A stretch of DNA of 64,000 bases from Trichoplax sp. H2 (lineage: Eukaryota; Placozoa; Uniplacotomia; Trichoplacea), in NCBI GenBank assembly GCA_003344405.1, contig NOWV01000013.1, forward strand, positions 62,001 to 126,000. The letters run 5' to 3'. The position numbers were made by a program, and so were the translations under genes. Numbering within the stretch: the first letter of the stretch is position 1; each line of letters opens with the position of its first letter. Positions 1 to 12,430 of the stretch are shown here, one piece after another. The notes under the pieces are model-generated. The model had not been told where the DNA came from, made no database searches, and was given only the letters and a program-made list of their open reading frames with translations.

Positions 1-3000
1 TGCCCTTTGTCAACTTTCAATATTTTTAATTTAAAGTAATCATACCAGTGGAAAAATTTGTCTAGCTAATAGAAATACAATCTTATATCATTTTCTATTA
101 ATCACTATTTGAAAATCTTTAACATACTCCTACTGTCACAAATGGATAGATGTTTTTCAAAATCGGTCGTAAATTGAAATCGACCAATATAGCTAGGAAT
201 GATTCCTTCTTAATTAATAAGCAAATTATGATGGCTTTACTCACTAATTTTATAAATCTTTCAAGCCGGTCACGGATTAAAGTCTACTATGACACTACTG
301 CGTCTGATTATGCGTTAAAGAGTAAAATTATTATGCCTATGCAAAGTATTTTTACATCAATGCAGTACAAATTTTAAGGACTTTATTACTCTTGATATTA
401 CATTTTACCATTGCAATGGCAATTTCGACAAGAATAGGGATCCATTGTGATTGAATCAAGATCATTGATAATGTAGTTTGTAGTAAAATTGTGGTATTAA
501 ATGAGTCTATATCAAGTAATACGTGAGATCGCATTGGACGAAAGCGGCAATATTTCACAAAAAGGAATTGGCGATGTAGGGCACCTGAAAGTTTCAACTA
601 CTAGAAAGTAAAATATTAATATAATTTATCGCAGCTGGTAATACTTAGTGTAAGGTGGCGTGCTACATTTTTTAGACGTTCTTTGCAGCTCTTAACGATA
701 CTATTATTGCATTCCTGTGGAGCATTCTAGATAATATTTAACTTATTATCGTAGAAAAGATGAGAAATTCCTAATCATTGCCATGTTAATCGCAGTATTA
801 ACGGTTTACTATACTCAGAAATATTATCTACTGATGATGCTATGTGCATTATATATATATATATGTTACGGCCATTCCTAAGAATGATTTTGTCCTTAAA
901 ATTGGTCACGGCCAATGCTAAGACTGCGGCCATTCTTAGAAATAACAATCAAATGACCGGTCATTCCTAGGAATAATGGACCATTCCTAAGATTGGCCGG
1001 AAATTCTTATAAGAATTATAAATAAATTCAATCTAGTGAGATAGAAGACATTGGTAAAAGGCTATAAAGCCAATTTAAATTAAAACAGATGAGATCTAGC
1101 TCCTATTCACGTAAAAAATTTTACTTATAAAAGATATTGATTAACAGAACCATGTGCGAGCTGATTAGTTATCTAGAAAAAACTTATCTCAAGCGGTATT
1201 TATGTCAAGCTATGATAACTTTAAAGTTAAAGATGTCGAAAATCTTCGTGCGGAATAAAAAGAACGAAATTGAATTGGCTTACCTTTGAACTTGGTACGA
1301 CTAAGTCTTCTTTAAATAGATTATAGCGTAGTTATTGAAACCTTATATAGAGCGCAGTTATTTGGAACTGATTAGTTTAACACTATTCATCAGAATATAT
1401 AACCAGTACTTTATTGCCGAGTAAATTCCTTTGATGACCTAATGGTATGACAACAATTCATGAGCTATAACGTAATTCTCATCATTTCGATAATATCTGT
1501 TTGTTTTCTGCTAATTTTCTGATAGGTCATTAATCCTATTGGTTGCCATCTATCTCATTATGCACTCGAACTTAGCAACTCCAATATAAGCAATAAAGGA
1601 CGAGATTATTCTTCCAATTCTGTTAACCACACCCTATGTTAGGACTTCCTCTATTTATTCTAAGATGCAGAACAAATTCTTTAACGATAAAATTAGCAAT
1701 TCATTATTTATGAATTTTACTTAGAATGCATAGATACGACACTTATCTGTACTACTTGTGTTTATGCTAAAACTAGTACTATTCAATCTTCTGCATAAAA
1801 CAAAACTTTTATAATTAAGTTGATACTTTATTTACTTTATTCTGCCACTAATAACTACTAAGTATTGATTAAATAACACAGAAACGACAGATATAATTTC
1901 ATGGATTAGCTATTACAGCATCAGACATTATAACGAGGTAATGACAACAAATTACAGCTATAATTATCATTGAGAGCAGTCCTTAACAGTTTTTATAATT
2001 AACCATTCCACATCTAATTGCATGTCCTTGATCCTAACTCGTATATTCTTACACGAATCAAGATATCAATATGATCTGCCTATGTATGAATTCATGGAAA
2101 AATCTCAAGTTGATGAAGTAGCAACACCATATTTATTAGTTAGTATGTAGACCACAGAATCTTTTGTCTATCTCGAAAGGCTAAGCAATGAATTTGGATC
2201 TAGTTTCTTCAACAAAATTCAATTTTCAAAAACGTGATAAAATACTTAATAATGATGCCGCATTTTTGTACGGTAATTGTTGTCTGTACCCATACCGCAT
2301 TGAAAAATGGATAATAATTGATAGTCTCAATAATTGCCTCCATTACCCGAAATAAAATGCGACAATTTGAACATGAACTGACATAGAGCCAAGGTTAGCG
2401 ATATTATCAATGAGAATGGAATGCTGTGTTAAGATAGTCTGTCTTGTGACCTATTAAGATAATATAACAATACTTTTCTATATATTCGTGTTTGTATATA
2501 TGCATACTTATCATCGTGTAATTCAGACTTATTGATAGGAACATTAGTAAATTGAAAATTAAAGAAAACTTGAAAAAATTTCGATAGCTAAGTAACAGTG
2601 CATAATTACCTAATTTTAAATTTAAATTAAGACATATGGAATATCAATTGGATCTTTTACCAAAGTGTTTTAGCAAAGGAAACAATTTTTTGTGGAAAAT
2701 GGCAAAGTATCAGCAAGATCAAGATTATAGGAAACATGACAAAATTACCACATTCAGTGAAACGACCATCTTAAGGTAATTTAAATGGCATTGAAGCGTA
2801 CTGCAAAGATAGCAAAGTTTAGATATTTCCGAACTAAAATAGGGTTTGAGCCAAAACACTTATCTCCTAGAACTTACAATCTTTTTGAGTTCTTGCATTA
2901 GTCAATTGACGTACTCTAGTCCTTAGCTCTCCTGAATCATTTTGCAATGGCTTATATCTTGATATCTTTGCATTTAATTTAGATATATCACTTGATTTGA

Positions 3001-6000
3001 GCCTATTTTATTTAATTTTGGAAATGTGCTAATTAAATTTATCATCTAGAATTGTAAACTAAGGCTTGAAATTAATTCAAGATCATCCAACAAAGTAAAT
3101 AATATCTTAGCCATGCCTTTTAGCATAAAGAACATGAGGTACAGTACTAATATATTGAAATGCATTTAACGTTTTACTTATTCACTTAGTATTTCCTGTT
3201 ACTACTATCGTTCATTTTCCTTTAATTGATGACAGTATCCCAGAGTTTGTATTAACAATTATTTTGAGATCTATAACTCAAAACAAGGATAAAGTAGGCG
3301 ATCATATGCAATTCCTTAAACTTTAACATGGTTTTACCACCTAGTTAACATGCTAATCGCTATATCTTGTGTACAACAAATTATATTATGATAAAAATTC
3401 ATAAATAAGTATCGCTTTAAACTTGCTCTCCATAAATCATGCATATAATTGTCGAGGTAAACTATTAGATAGATAAATAGGAGTAATCCAATTATCAGAT
3501 CTCAATTAGATCGATAGCTGTTAAAATATTTTCAGTAATTTCGCGTCTTGAACTACTACTGACAATTCACGAGCTCGATTAAACTTACTGCGGCACCTAG
3601 GTAGGCATTTTAGAAGAACTTAAAAATAATAAAATTATACATAAATTTAAAGAGGGATGATTAACTACCTAATATACTACTAATTAAATATCGAACACAA
3701 AACTATGAACTTAATAATAAGTATAAACATTCAATCTATTTATCAATATTAACTCATCTTTGAAAGTTATAGAATCAGTTCAAAATTTGCTCGGCTTATT
3801 AATTTAATAACGATTGATAACATTCGCTAACCTCTTACAAGACGAAGCGTCTATGACAGACTGATACAGATTACGAAATATGATTACTGTATATCGTAAC
3901 CTTCAATGGGAGAATTGAGTTGAATTTTAAACACAGTTTACGCTTTAATTTAAGGATAGAATTGATTTATGAAATCAAATTTGAAACTGCCATAATTACC
4001 GCTTGACAGATTATGCAATATAACTTCAATGTAATGTATATGGCCTACAGTACATATCGAATCCCTAAATAGAAGAATTAAATTCAACTTCAAGTACGAT
4101 AGTCTGTCATTTAATTTTAAGGATACCATTTGATTTGCTTAACCAACTAGGAACTATTATATCCAGCTAAGTATCTCAATCTAACAACGAATACCAATAA
4201 TGTTATCATAGAATTATTTTTTTAGTAAACTTCTCTACTTAGCAATTCATAACCTGGAAAATTTTGATCACTATGCAGCATATCTTGCAATGAACAGGTG
4301 GTATGATATATAATAATACGGATTAGATATTAAATTTAATTTAATTGACAATTCTATCGAAAAATATATGTAAGGTATAGAAATTGCAGCTTGTAGCACA
4401 CTAAGTACGGTAATTTGAGGTTGGCATAAGGGTTTCTATATCCAAAAATATGATTTTAAAGATGGTCCGACTTTAAAGCTATGGCGATCTTGTCTCAATC
4501 ATTTGCTCTTAGCGCAAATATGAGAGACAACCAATCATATAACAGACATTCTCTAACTTCTACGCTGAAAGATCATCATAAGCTGTGTCCAATGACACCT
4601 TCTATTTATGCAATTGCCTAGCTATAATTAATTAAACTATCTTCTATAGATGATTGAAATGCAGCCCCAAATATAGCTAGGATTATGATTGTAAGACTGC
4701 ACGAGAGTAGTAATACTCGTTTGTTAGATTATATGATTTTGAAGATATCTATTTGTAGCAGAGGTTTATATACGTATTGGCTTGATACTATTGAGATGTT
4801 TATATTAAGACTTCATGATAGTAATAGATAGCGATAATTATGTTAGTACTGTGAAAGTTGCATTGCGGCGCTTTAATTAGACGCGTAAATAATGAATAGC
4901 TCGCGTGATGATAAAGTGTTATCTTACGACTTAATTGGCAAGATATGATTGCAATGTGTAAAATTTATTCTGTAACAAAGGGTATATAAACCGCGAGCTT
5001 TCGCTGTAAAAGATAATCCGGAGATAGTCCTATTGAAGCTAGATAGTCCTTGGTAGTTATGAGACGAATCTGATCCTATGTAATGAAGTGAAGTTTACAA
5101 GAAACAGTGGTTTGTATTGTATTTTTAAGAAGACACTTTATCACAATGATATAGATTGATGTAGTAGTAAAGATTATGTCTTTGCTCTGCAAGTAAGAAT
5201 TGTTACATCTACGACGTATTCATGGTCCCTGAATACGATAAATAAGTTGTACAGTAATTTCAGCAAATCATAGTAGTAACATGAAGTTTGTTAGCGCGAA
5301 GGAATTACAAAACCCATCCACTACTAAACATTACTAGTAGAGAATCTCTTTTTTATCTTTTTCTCGACATTATAAACTATACTACTAATCATAATAAACG
5401 ATCATAACCAAGATATGTTTATATATAAAAAAATATGACGACTACTTAGACTAACTATAAGTATTAAAAAGAGTTCATGATAAAGAACACTATTTAGTAA
5501 TAGTGTAAGTCATTCATTTCCATTTTCTCAAAACTATGGAGTTTAATTAGTAATATTGATGCAAAACTGCAGCAAATGAACATCCAGTAAATCACGCTGT
5601 AATAGTGATTAGAAAATTTAACGTTAAAAGCGTTTAAATTTAAAGTTTAAATTGCTTCAAAAATTAATCAGTCCTTCTTTGCAAAATGTTCATACCAACT
5701 CCTATGTATACTGCTATTGTGCGTTTCTTTTACCATTACCTAATGACATTCTTACTCTGATTAAACTGCCTCAAGTTAATGGTTTATAGTACGGAGATAA
5801 AAATATATCTGGTAGATCTCAAAAGTGGTTTTTAGACCATAATAGTTTAAGAAGTAATTGAAACATTCTTTAGCCAAAATTTTAAATTTCCATTGATTTT
5901 CAATGGTAATAGATAATCGATAGGCAAAATTGAGCTAATCGTCGCTTAATAATGTGCAGTAATTATTATCACAAAATAAATATAGCAATGCAAACAGTTC

Positions 6001-6360
6001 AGCTAGATCAATTTATTACATATGTAATTACATCAGCTGAATGATATTAATTGATTCTAGGTATAAACTATTCATTTAATAAAGCTATCCGAATTTTACG
6101 AAATCTTAAAATATTATTAAAACTGGAAAGCTAGAAATTAAACACATGTATACAAATACAGGAATACCGAAGCCTACTTCAATTCTCGTTAAACAAATAC
6201 TAGTAAATTAAATATTCATTCCTTTCATCAGATGTATGGTGAGGACATCTAACTGTGGAATAATACATTAATCATCGAATTTATATCCTTATATCTAAGA
6301 CTTGCTATCAATACTTTTAATTTAAGATTAAGCAAGAAAGATTTACTAATCGTTTTTTGA
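1..6360. other. Intergenic, no gene recognised
   Basis: This stretch is AT-rich with dense stops in all frames. The longest ORFs (75 and 81 codons near 150-600, on opposite strands) show no recognisable motif and no splice partners. A (TA)n run sits near 849-864 and a palindromic repeat cluster at 869-1000. Short exons of an unrecognised gene cannot be excluded by eye. Confidence 0.5.
869..1000. repeat. Cluster of short palindromic repeats (GGCCATTCCTAAGAAT type)
   Basis: About five degenerate copies of a word close to CGGCCATTCCTAAGAAT occur within 132 bases, on alternating strands: near 869-886, 907-926, 927-943, 957-979 and 980-1000. The core ATTCCTAGGAAT is self-complementary. Each unit has the form TTC-N4-GAA. 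It could be a fragment of a satellite or mobile element, or a cluster of binding sites. No gene lies within 5 kb downstream. Confidence 0.55.
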
Positions 6361-8410
6361 CTACTTTTTCACCACACTCGTATAATATATCATGCAGAAA
6401 GATGCTTTAGATAAAAAAGCTAAAAGAGAACAAATTACGTAAAATAGGAAAGATCCAAGGACAACTGTGGATGCATGGTTAGTATGTTTTTGGCTGGAGG
6501 GACCATTGATTTGGCTAGGAGGAGCATTGGTTTGGCCACAAGGATTATAAACTGGCGCGTTTTGATCAGGAAACATATGGCAGTCAATATTGTCTCTGAA
6601 AGCTGCTTGAGAAGTGCTTAATAAACTAGACCAAGCAGAAATATGATCTTAGAGATGATGATTTATCCGTTCGATTAGGTAAACAAAAATGAAAAATATA
6701 CACTTTGCAGTATGAAAATTCTCTCTTCTTGATCGAACGTATTAATATTACTACTATAACGATTAGTTACTTACCAATTAACAGCAGAATTGCACTCTTG
6801 CCTACTCACTGAACCAAGCAGTTTCTTTTTATGGCTGCTACAAAATGGCACTTTGTGACACAAGAGACTTATCCACTTATTAGTGCAGCTAGCTGAAACT
6901 CCACTGCTCTGTAAATCTGATACAGCCTTACTGATAGCAGAATCTTCATTCGGTAGATTAGGTATCAACCAAGTTGGAAAGGTAATATTGACAGGCAATG
7001 CTTGGCAATAGAGCTAATTGAGTGAGCTCGCCTATATTTTGCACATGTTGTTAAACTGATAGTTTTTCCTGACATACGACATATCTGATTCTGCGATTGG
7101 CTGACTGAATTTCTAATGCTGGCCGGACATGCACTAAGCTTACTGCAGCTACTAGCAAAGTTTGCATACGTAGCAGTAGAAGAATCACTAGAGCATCTCG
7201 GATAAACTCTATTACATATAAGGCTCTTTATAGCACTACTGCAGGTATTTCCTATTATCTCTTCTACACGAGAGAAAACGTTTGCTACAGCTTCTACAGA
7301 TTTTTGGTTTCGTTTACTCATGATTGTTGGAGCATGATAGTTTATATCGCAAAAATTTCTGACAATCCCATTTGGTAAACTACATGAATTTATATTGCTT
7401 TCCACATAACTCTTTGCAAAAGTTATTAAGCTCCTTCTGTCTCTAATTTCCTGCAAAAGCAATAAAATCTTATATCACATAAAAATTACCGTTATCAAAA
7501 TCATCATGTAATAGAGCTGCATAGAAACGTTTCTCTTTTCTTCGTATAACCTACTTAAAGTTATGTACTGAATTGCCGCTGGAAATAAGTTTTGGTCAAA
7601 GCTAAGAATACTGCAATCGCTTAAAGCATAAATTCAATCAACTGGTAAAGATATGTTCTTTATGTCATAAATTAACTACGGTAATTTTCAAGCTTCATTT
7701 CTACATCGAATTTCTCAAGTGAATAAGGATTGCAGTGCAATTCTCGCAGTAATATACGTGTTATAATCGTATGTAAGCAAGAAATTCTTCTTCCTATCGA
7801 TATTTTATATATATTTACCAAACATCGACCGTGTATAACTAACTAGAACAGATTACAAAGTGTATCGGTTTATGGATTACCAATTCCTGATTAAAATGTA
7901 TGTTTAGCATTTTACATTTTTAAATACCTGAAAAGCATTTTAGAAGGGATAACTATTTACATAGCTAAGGATGCAATAATTTAAGCGTTGCTATACACTA
8001 AAAGAAAGATTTACCCAAACAAGAAGATCTTCATAGTGAAACAATTATAAGAGTATTAACCGTTTATTATCCAAGAAAAAGTAATGGATGCTATCAATTG
8101 GATGTAATCATACAAACTACCGTTATTAAATCGACAAGGCAAAATTAAAAAATAAATTAATGAACTTAATCACCACACTCTTTCTATACAATAACAGTCT
8201 ATATTCATGTAGAGCCCTTGTCAAATATCTTACTGTGATAGCAGCATTCTCTTCATCTTCCTTCTGCATATTGTGAATATCTTTAGCAATTAAACTCATG
8301 ACTTTATCTACCAATTCATCATGTGCTTTCATTACGCTCATGAATGGATGAAAGCCATCTGCATGATATAGGATAGAAAATATTATCAATACAGGACATT
8401 CCGCCTTCAT
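6361..8410 (-). CDS. Tandem Frizzled-CRD-like, GPI-anchored protein, copy A (frameshifted)
   Basis: Three exons on the minus strand: 8234-8410 (59 codons, signal peptide, phase 0), 6775-7450 and 6361-6616. Splice sites are GTAAGA/TTTTGCAG and GTAAGT/ATTAAG. The long exon holds two Frizzled-CRD-like modules. The first has C-x8-C-x6-C (NTC...LIC...PRC), the spacing of CRD cysteines 3, 4 and 5. The second has C-x8-C-x5-C (SCTNKW...LLC...PFC). Exon 2 is 676 nt, while the same exon in copies B and C is 677 nt. The missing base lies near 7008-7040, between CAKY and the CQALPVNIT block, and puts the second half out of frame. The last exon has a Ser/Asn-rich stretch and a hydrophobic GPI-type tail, but reads about 16 residues further than copy B, ending in KK. 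It is therefore either a recent pseudogene or an assembly error. By inference the family is secreted to the cell surface; its function is unknown. Confidence 0.75.
6995..7040 (-). other. One-base frameshift in copy A exon 2
   Basis: Relative to copies B and C, the interval between the conserved Tyr codon (CAKY/CGRY) and the conserved Cys codon (CQALP/CGTLP) is 26 nt here and 27 nt in copy B. Upstream reading continues in one frame and ends in SILPFQLG. The homologous downstream reading (PVNITFPTW) is in another frame that has a TAG just upstream, so one lost base is the simplest explanation. Confidence 0.75.
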
Positions 8411-9377
8411 CTTGATCCAATTTTGAACGATCGAGCTGTCTATATCGAAAAATTGACGGTTTAACTGAAAATTTAAAAAGAATAACAATTATATACGCCA
8501 ATAAAATATATAATTTATTTTTACAATAGTTGATTACCCTAACTTTAAATTGTGTACTCTTTTAATATAGTTAATCATATTATATTGCAATGTAAAACTT
8601 GACTATTTTCTTTGTCTTAAAATAAAATTAAAGAATTTTAAAAATAATACAATCAGTCTTTTTTTTAATATATTCTCTACGTACTTTCGCCTCTAGAAAG
8701 ATGTCAATGATTTTCTTAATTAATTGTAATTATCTATAGTTCCATTACCCTACCGAAAGTGCACCAATATAGCATGAGATTAAGTCATGTTAAGAACGGA
8801 TTCCATTCACATTTGGTACGGATTAGTTATACTGTATAAGAATTCATAGAAGAAGAATGACAGTAAGCTAAGGAGTCTTGCTATACAATGTTCAATTATT
8901 GCCTGATTAATCGCTTTAACCCACTGTATATAAGCCGGTTCATTTTCTAATAACAAAGGCATAATTTATAAATTTTATAGTTCTACTAAAGCTACGTCAT
9001 AGTCGTTGAGTGCTAATGATAAAATAGATTTATGCATAAAGCGAATATTGATATTTTGTCTATGCTTTCCAGTTGAAAATCAATTCGATCAATTACTGTA
9101 TATATAATGTGGGAAGCAAACATAGCAGATCAGTTAATATTGTTGCACCGAAATTGATGCTTCCTTTGATATTATTAATATGAAAGCATACCACAAGCGT
9201 CTGTTTTCTCTAAATCAAGGAATTCTTTAAAAAATCGACTAATTCTTATCCAGACACGTTGAATCATAGGCTATCACACAAAAGTTGTTTAATTCATAGG
9301 ACAATAACTTGCTTGACAGTATTTATCTAAACGAGAGTGAGAGGACACACAAAAGATTAAGAATAAGAAGCCTGGTT
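8411..9377. other. Upstream region of copy A, with a duplicated block
   Basis: No gene is seen. About 8690-9000 resembles 12690-13010, and part of it resembles 11590-11760. Shared stretches include a TATATAAG word, a CTATACAATGTT/GTATACAACGTT word and a CCAATTTATAAG-like word. This looks like the 5-prime flank of an ancestral family member copied with the genes. Confidence 0.5.
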
Positions 9378-9452
9378 CCAATTGTCCGAGAATAGGACAA
9401 AAAACCGAAAGTAAACCAATTGTCCGAGAATAGGACAAAAACCGAAAGTAAA
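9378..9452. repeat. 38-bp direct repeat, two copies
   Basis: Units start at 9378 and 9416 (CCAATTGTCCGAGAATAGGA followed by an A-rich tract, then CCGAAAGTAAA). The only clear differences are in the length of the A run. A diverged single unit (GGTAGGACAAAGAATCTAAAGTAAACTG) lies at about 14403, inside a larger duplicated flank. Confidence 0.85.
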
Positions 9453-9469
9453 CTGTAAAATCTTCATAT

Positions 9470-9690
9470 ATTTAATAAAGCAACGCGAAAGAATACAGGT
9501 ATCCTTGAACAATTCTGATACTGCTAAATGAAAATCCTATTTATTGATTATTAATCTTGATGATATAGTATTTTCTAAAATTAATATTAGCAATGACGGA
9601 TCAATTTTTAATAACTTTTTCTACAAAATTATAACTGTGAAACCTTACTATTGATCATGGATGAGGTTTGATCAGTGCTTACTGCTATAG
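9470..9690. repeat. Paralogous intergenic block (partner near 14440-14680)
   Basis: Both blocks contain CTTGAT, TTTCTAAAATTAAT and GTTAGCAA/ATTAGCAA words, followed by GATGAGGTTTGATCAGT, in the same order and strand. The copy at 14440-14680 lies 0.6-0.8 kb past the stop of copy B. The copy at 9470 probably marks the 3-prime side of the lost gene whose exon survives at 11783-12173. Confidence 0.6.
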
Positions 9691-10556
9691 TATCCACGTC
9701 GTGGTTTGATGTCAAATTACGGAATACAGTGTTAAAGCCTAATATTATGAATCATAATTGCACGATTCACATTCTTCTACTAATTATAGTGCTGCACTTT
9801 CTAGCTTGCATCAAAAATCGAATACAGCAAATATTTCTAGTAAAAACGTTAGGTAAAGAGGATTTTAATCGTGAATACATATTCTTAACTAAGGATCAAT
9901 TATTATGTATAATTTGTTTCAAGAGAATAATATAGCTACTATGGATTTGCAGGAATGTCTGCATAAGTAAATGCAACCTCCATTGGTACAGTTATTAAAC
10001 TTACTATCCAGCTATGCACTCAGAAATCAATCCAAGGATGATAAAATTTTTCCACAGTTGTAATAAGAAAAATAAACTTCCCAATATATTACAAAGGGAA
10101 TATTGAATATCGAATGTCAAATTATGAACTCAATGATAATTATAAGCATAAGCATTGCATGTATTGATCACTATGAACCCTTTTTTGAACATTATAATCC
10201 ATTCAAAATTTATGTCAACTTATCAATTGAAGAATCGGTGATAATATTTGCGTACACCATTTAAAATATTTCATATATTGATCACTGTGAATCCTTCTTT
10301 GAGCATTATAATTTGTCCAAAATTTATTTCAATTTATGAATTAAATATTGTAATATTAATTAATTAACATACCGTATATGTTATATTCCTATATAGAAGA
10401 ATGATTTTAACTTTAGTTAGATACAACAGTAGAATTTTATTGTGTATCAAGGAGTACTACAACACTATTCCAGTTCAATAGAGCTTTATTTTCATCGTGT
10501 ACAATATTGTGAGAAATTATTAAATAAAGTAGAGAGTCTTCTTTCGTAATTCTTTC

Positions 10557-10576
10557 NNNNNNNNNNNNNNNNNNNN
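10557..10576. other. Assembly gap, 20 N
   Basis: Run of exactly 20 N, a placeholder of fixed length rather than a measured gap. Sequence on the two sides overlaps, as described for 10023-11566. Confidence 0.98.
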
Positions 10577-11308
10577 GAAATCAATCCAAGGATGATAAAA
10601 TTTTTCCACAGTTGTAATAAGAAAAATAAACTTCCCAATATATTACAAAGGGAATATTGAATATCGAATGTCAAATTATGAACTCAATGATAATTATAAG
10701 CATAAGCATTGCATGTATTGATCACTATGAACCCTTTTTTGAACATTATAATCTATTCAAAATTTATGTCAACTTATCAATTGAAGAATCGGTGATAATA
10801 TTTGCGTACACCATTTAAAATATTTCATATATTGATCACTATGAATCCTTCTTTGAGCATTATAATTAGTCCAAAATTTATTTCAATTTATGAATTAAAC
10901 ATTATTAATAATAATTAACTTATGCTATTTAATATGAAACTTTTATGGCAGACTGATCAGAACATTAAATATTATAATATTAATTAATTAACATACCGTA
11001 TATGTTATATTCCTATATAGAAGAATGATTTTAACTTTAGTTAGATACAACAGTAGAATTTTATTGTGTATCAAGGAGTACTACAACACTATTCCAGTTC
11101 AATAAAGCTTTATTCTCATCGTGTACAATATTGTGAGAAATTATTTAATAAAGTAGAGAGTCTTCTTTCGTAATTCTTTCTTATATTTATAGAGAACAAT
11201 AACTGAAGTTTATCGATTATTTGCTGTTAGCTTAGGTAGAAAGAGACAATCAATCCTATGTCAGATAGCGCAACGTATGCTATAATTTATATGCATATTG
11301 ATCACACC

Positions 11309-11328
11309 NNNNNNNNNNNNNNNNNNNN
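11309..11328. other. Assembly gap, 20 N
   Basis: Second run of exactly 20 N. The 238 bases before it are repeated after it with a few substitutions, so the true gap is negative. Confidence 0.98.
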
Positions 11329-11459
11329 TCAAGGAGTACTACAACACTATTCCAGTTCAATAGAGCTTTATTTTCATCGTGTACAATATTGTGAGAAATT
11401 ATTAAATAAAGTAGAGAGTCTTCTTTCGTAATTCTTTCTTATATTTATAGAGAACAATA

Positions 11460-11760
11460 ACTGAAGTTTATCGATTATTTGCTGTTAGCTTAGGTAGAAA
11501 GAGACAATCAATCCTATGTCAGATAGCGCAACGTATGCTATAATTTATATGCATATTGATCACACCATTATTTTGCCACATTACATTTTTTTCTACATAG
11601 AAATGTTAATGATTAATTACAAACATTCATAATTATATTTGCTGTCAATGGAAAATATTTAAATTGTGAAACGAGATTAAGCAATGTCAGGAATACATGC
11701 CATTCATATTACGTACCATATGAATTAGAACTGTAATAATGACGATAACGTAAGAAAAAT
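11460..11760. repeat. Duplicated flank block (partner at about 12577-12862)
   Basis: The two blocks share, in order, TGTTAGC-TAGGTA, GA-CAATCA-TC-TATGTC, TAATTTATATGCA, AGAAA-GTTAAT, AATTGTAAATATTCATA-type words and TTAGAACTGTRATA. The more distal part also matches 8690-8830. It directly abuts the decayed exon at 11783-12173, so a rearrangement removed the 3-prime part of that gene copy. Confidence 0.65.
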
Positions 11761-11782
11761 TAAGTAAATTGGATATACAGCA

Positions 11783-12173
11783 ACAGTATTAACTATTTTC
11801 CTGACAAGCCACATAGTTGGTTTGCGATTAAGCGTTTAAATTTATAGTAGGATATGAGCTAAGCGTGCGACAGATACTAGCAAAATTTGCATACGTAGTA
11901 TTAGAAAATTTATTTGAGTATTTCGGGTAAGCTCCATTACATAAAAGGTACTCAACAGCATTGCTACAGGTAGTGTGCTTCCTATGATAGCTTGCGCGGT
12001 AGAAAAAGTACTCGCTACATATTCTATAGATTTTTGATATCGTTTAGCCTTAATAGTTGGAGCACGGTAATTTTAACCGTAAAAATATCTGATCATAATA
12101 TTAGGTAAACTACATGTATTTAAACTACTCTCCACATTTTGCAAATGTCAATACTCTTCTTCTCTTTAATTTG
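11783..12173 (-). pseudogene. Decayed exon 2 of the Frizzled-CRD-like family
   Basis: Reading the minus strand from 12173 down gives VESSLNTCSLP, then RAPTIKAKRYQKSIEYVAS, then after a frameshift SNAVEYLLCNGAYPKYS and TTYANFASICRTLSSYPT, then after another shift NQLCGLSGK. These align in order with exon 2 of copies A and B. There are in-frame stops (one between the CSLP and RAPT blocks, one after LNA), at least three frameshifts and lost cysteines. The match fades near 11783, before the second CRD-like module. No signal-peptide exon or GPI exon was found nearby. It is closest in wording to copy A. Confidence 0.85.
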
Positions 12174-12244
12174 TATGATAGTCATCATACGCGTATAGAA
12201 TGGCTATATGATAACGATTTCTATTTTCTTCGCTTAATAAAGGG

Positions 12245-12430
12245 GAAACTATTCGATGACAGATAATATTCAAATTGTATATTTTCTTAAAATCTTGCAG
12301 TTTAATTATAACAGACTACCTCGACTAAGTTACCTATTTTTTATGAAGAATAAGGCGATCATATAGGACACTATTTGATGACAGCTTATATTCAAGTTGC
12401 ATATTTTCTCACAACCTTACAGTTAAAGTG
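12245..12430. repeat. Direct repeat of about 60 bp, two copies
   Basis: Copies near 12245-12305 and 12370-12430 share ACTATT-GATGACAG-TTATATTCAA-TTG-ATATTTTCT and an AACCTTACAG/ATCTTGCAG ending. The purpose is unknown. It lies in the upstream side of the decayed exon. Confidence 0.6.

Larger units (their letters stand above)
10023..11566. repeat. Overlapping contig ends: two haplotypes placed in series across gaps
   Basis: Segment 10023-10556 is nearly repeated at 10577-11180. The second copy has an extra stretch of about 70 bp and several substitutions. Segment 11071-11308 is repeated at 11329-11566 with equal length. Over the 110 bp shared by all three pieces, 10447-10556 is identical to 11329-11438, while the middle piece differs at three positions. 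The outer pieces are therefore one haplotype and the middle contig (10577-11308) the other. On a single haplotype, 10556 should be followed directly by 11439. Confidence 0.85.

Noticed and set aside
9378-9452. CRISPR-like direct repeat
   Set aside because: Two abutting copies without spacers, in an animal genome.
10492-10674. 60-codon minus-strand ORF spanning the first N gap
   Set aside because: It reads through 20 N of arbitrary length between two haplotype contigs, so the frame is meaningless.
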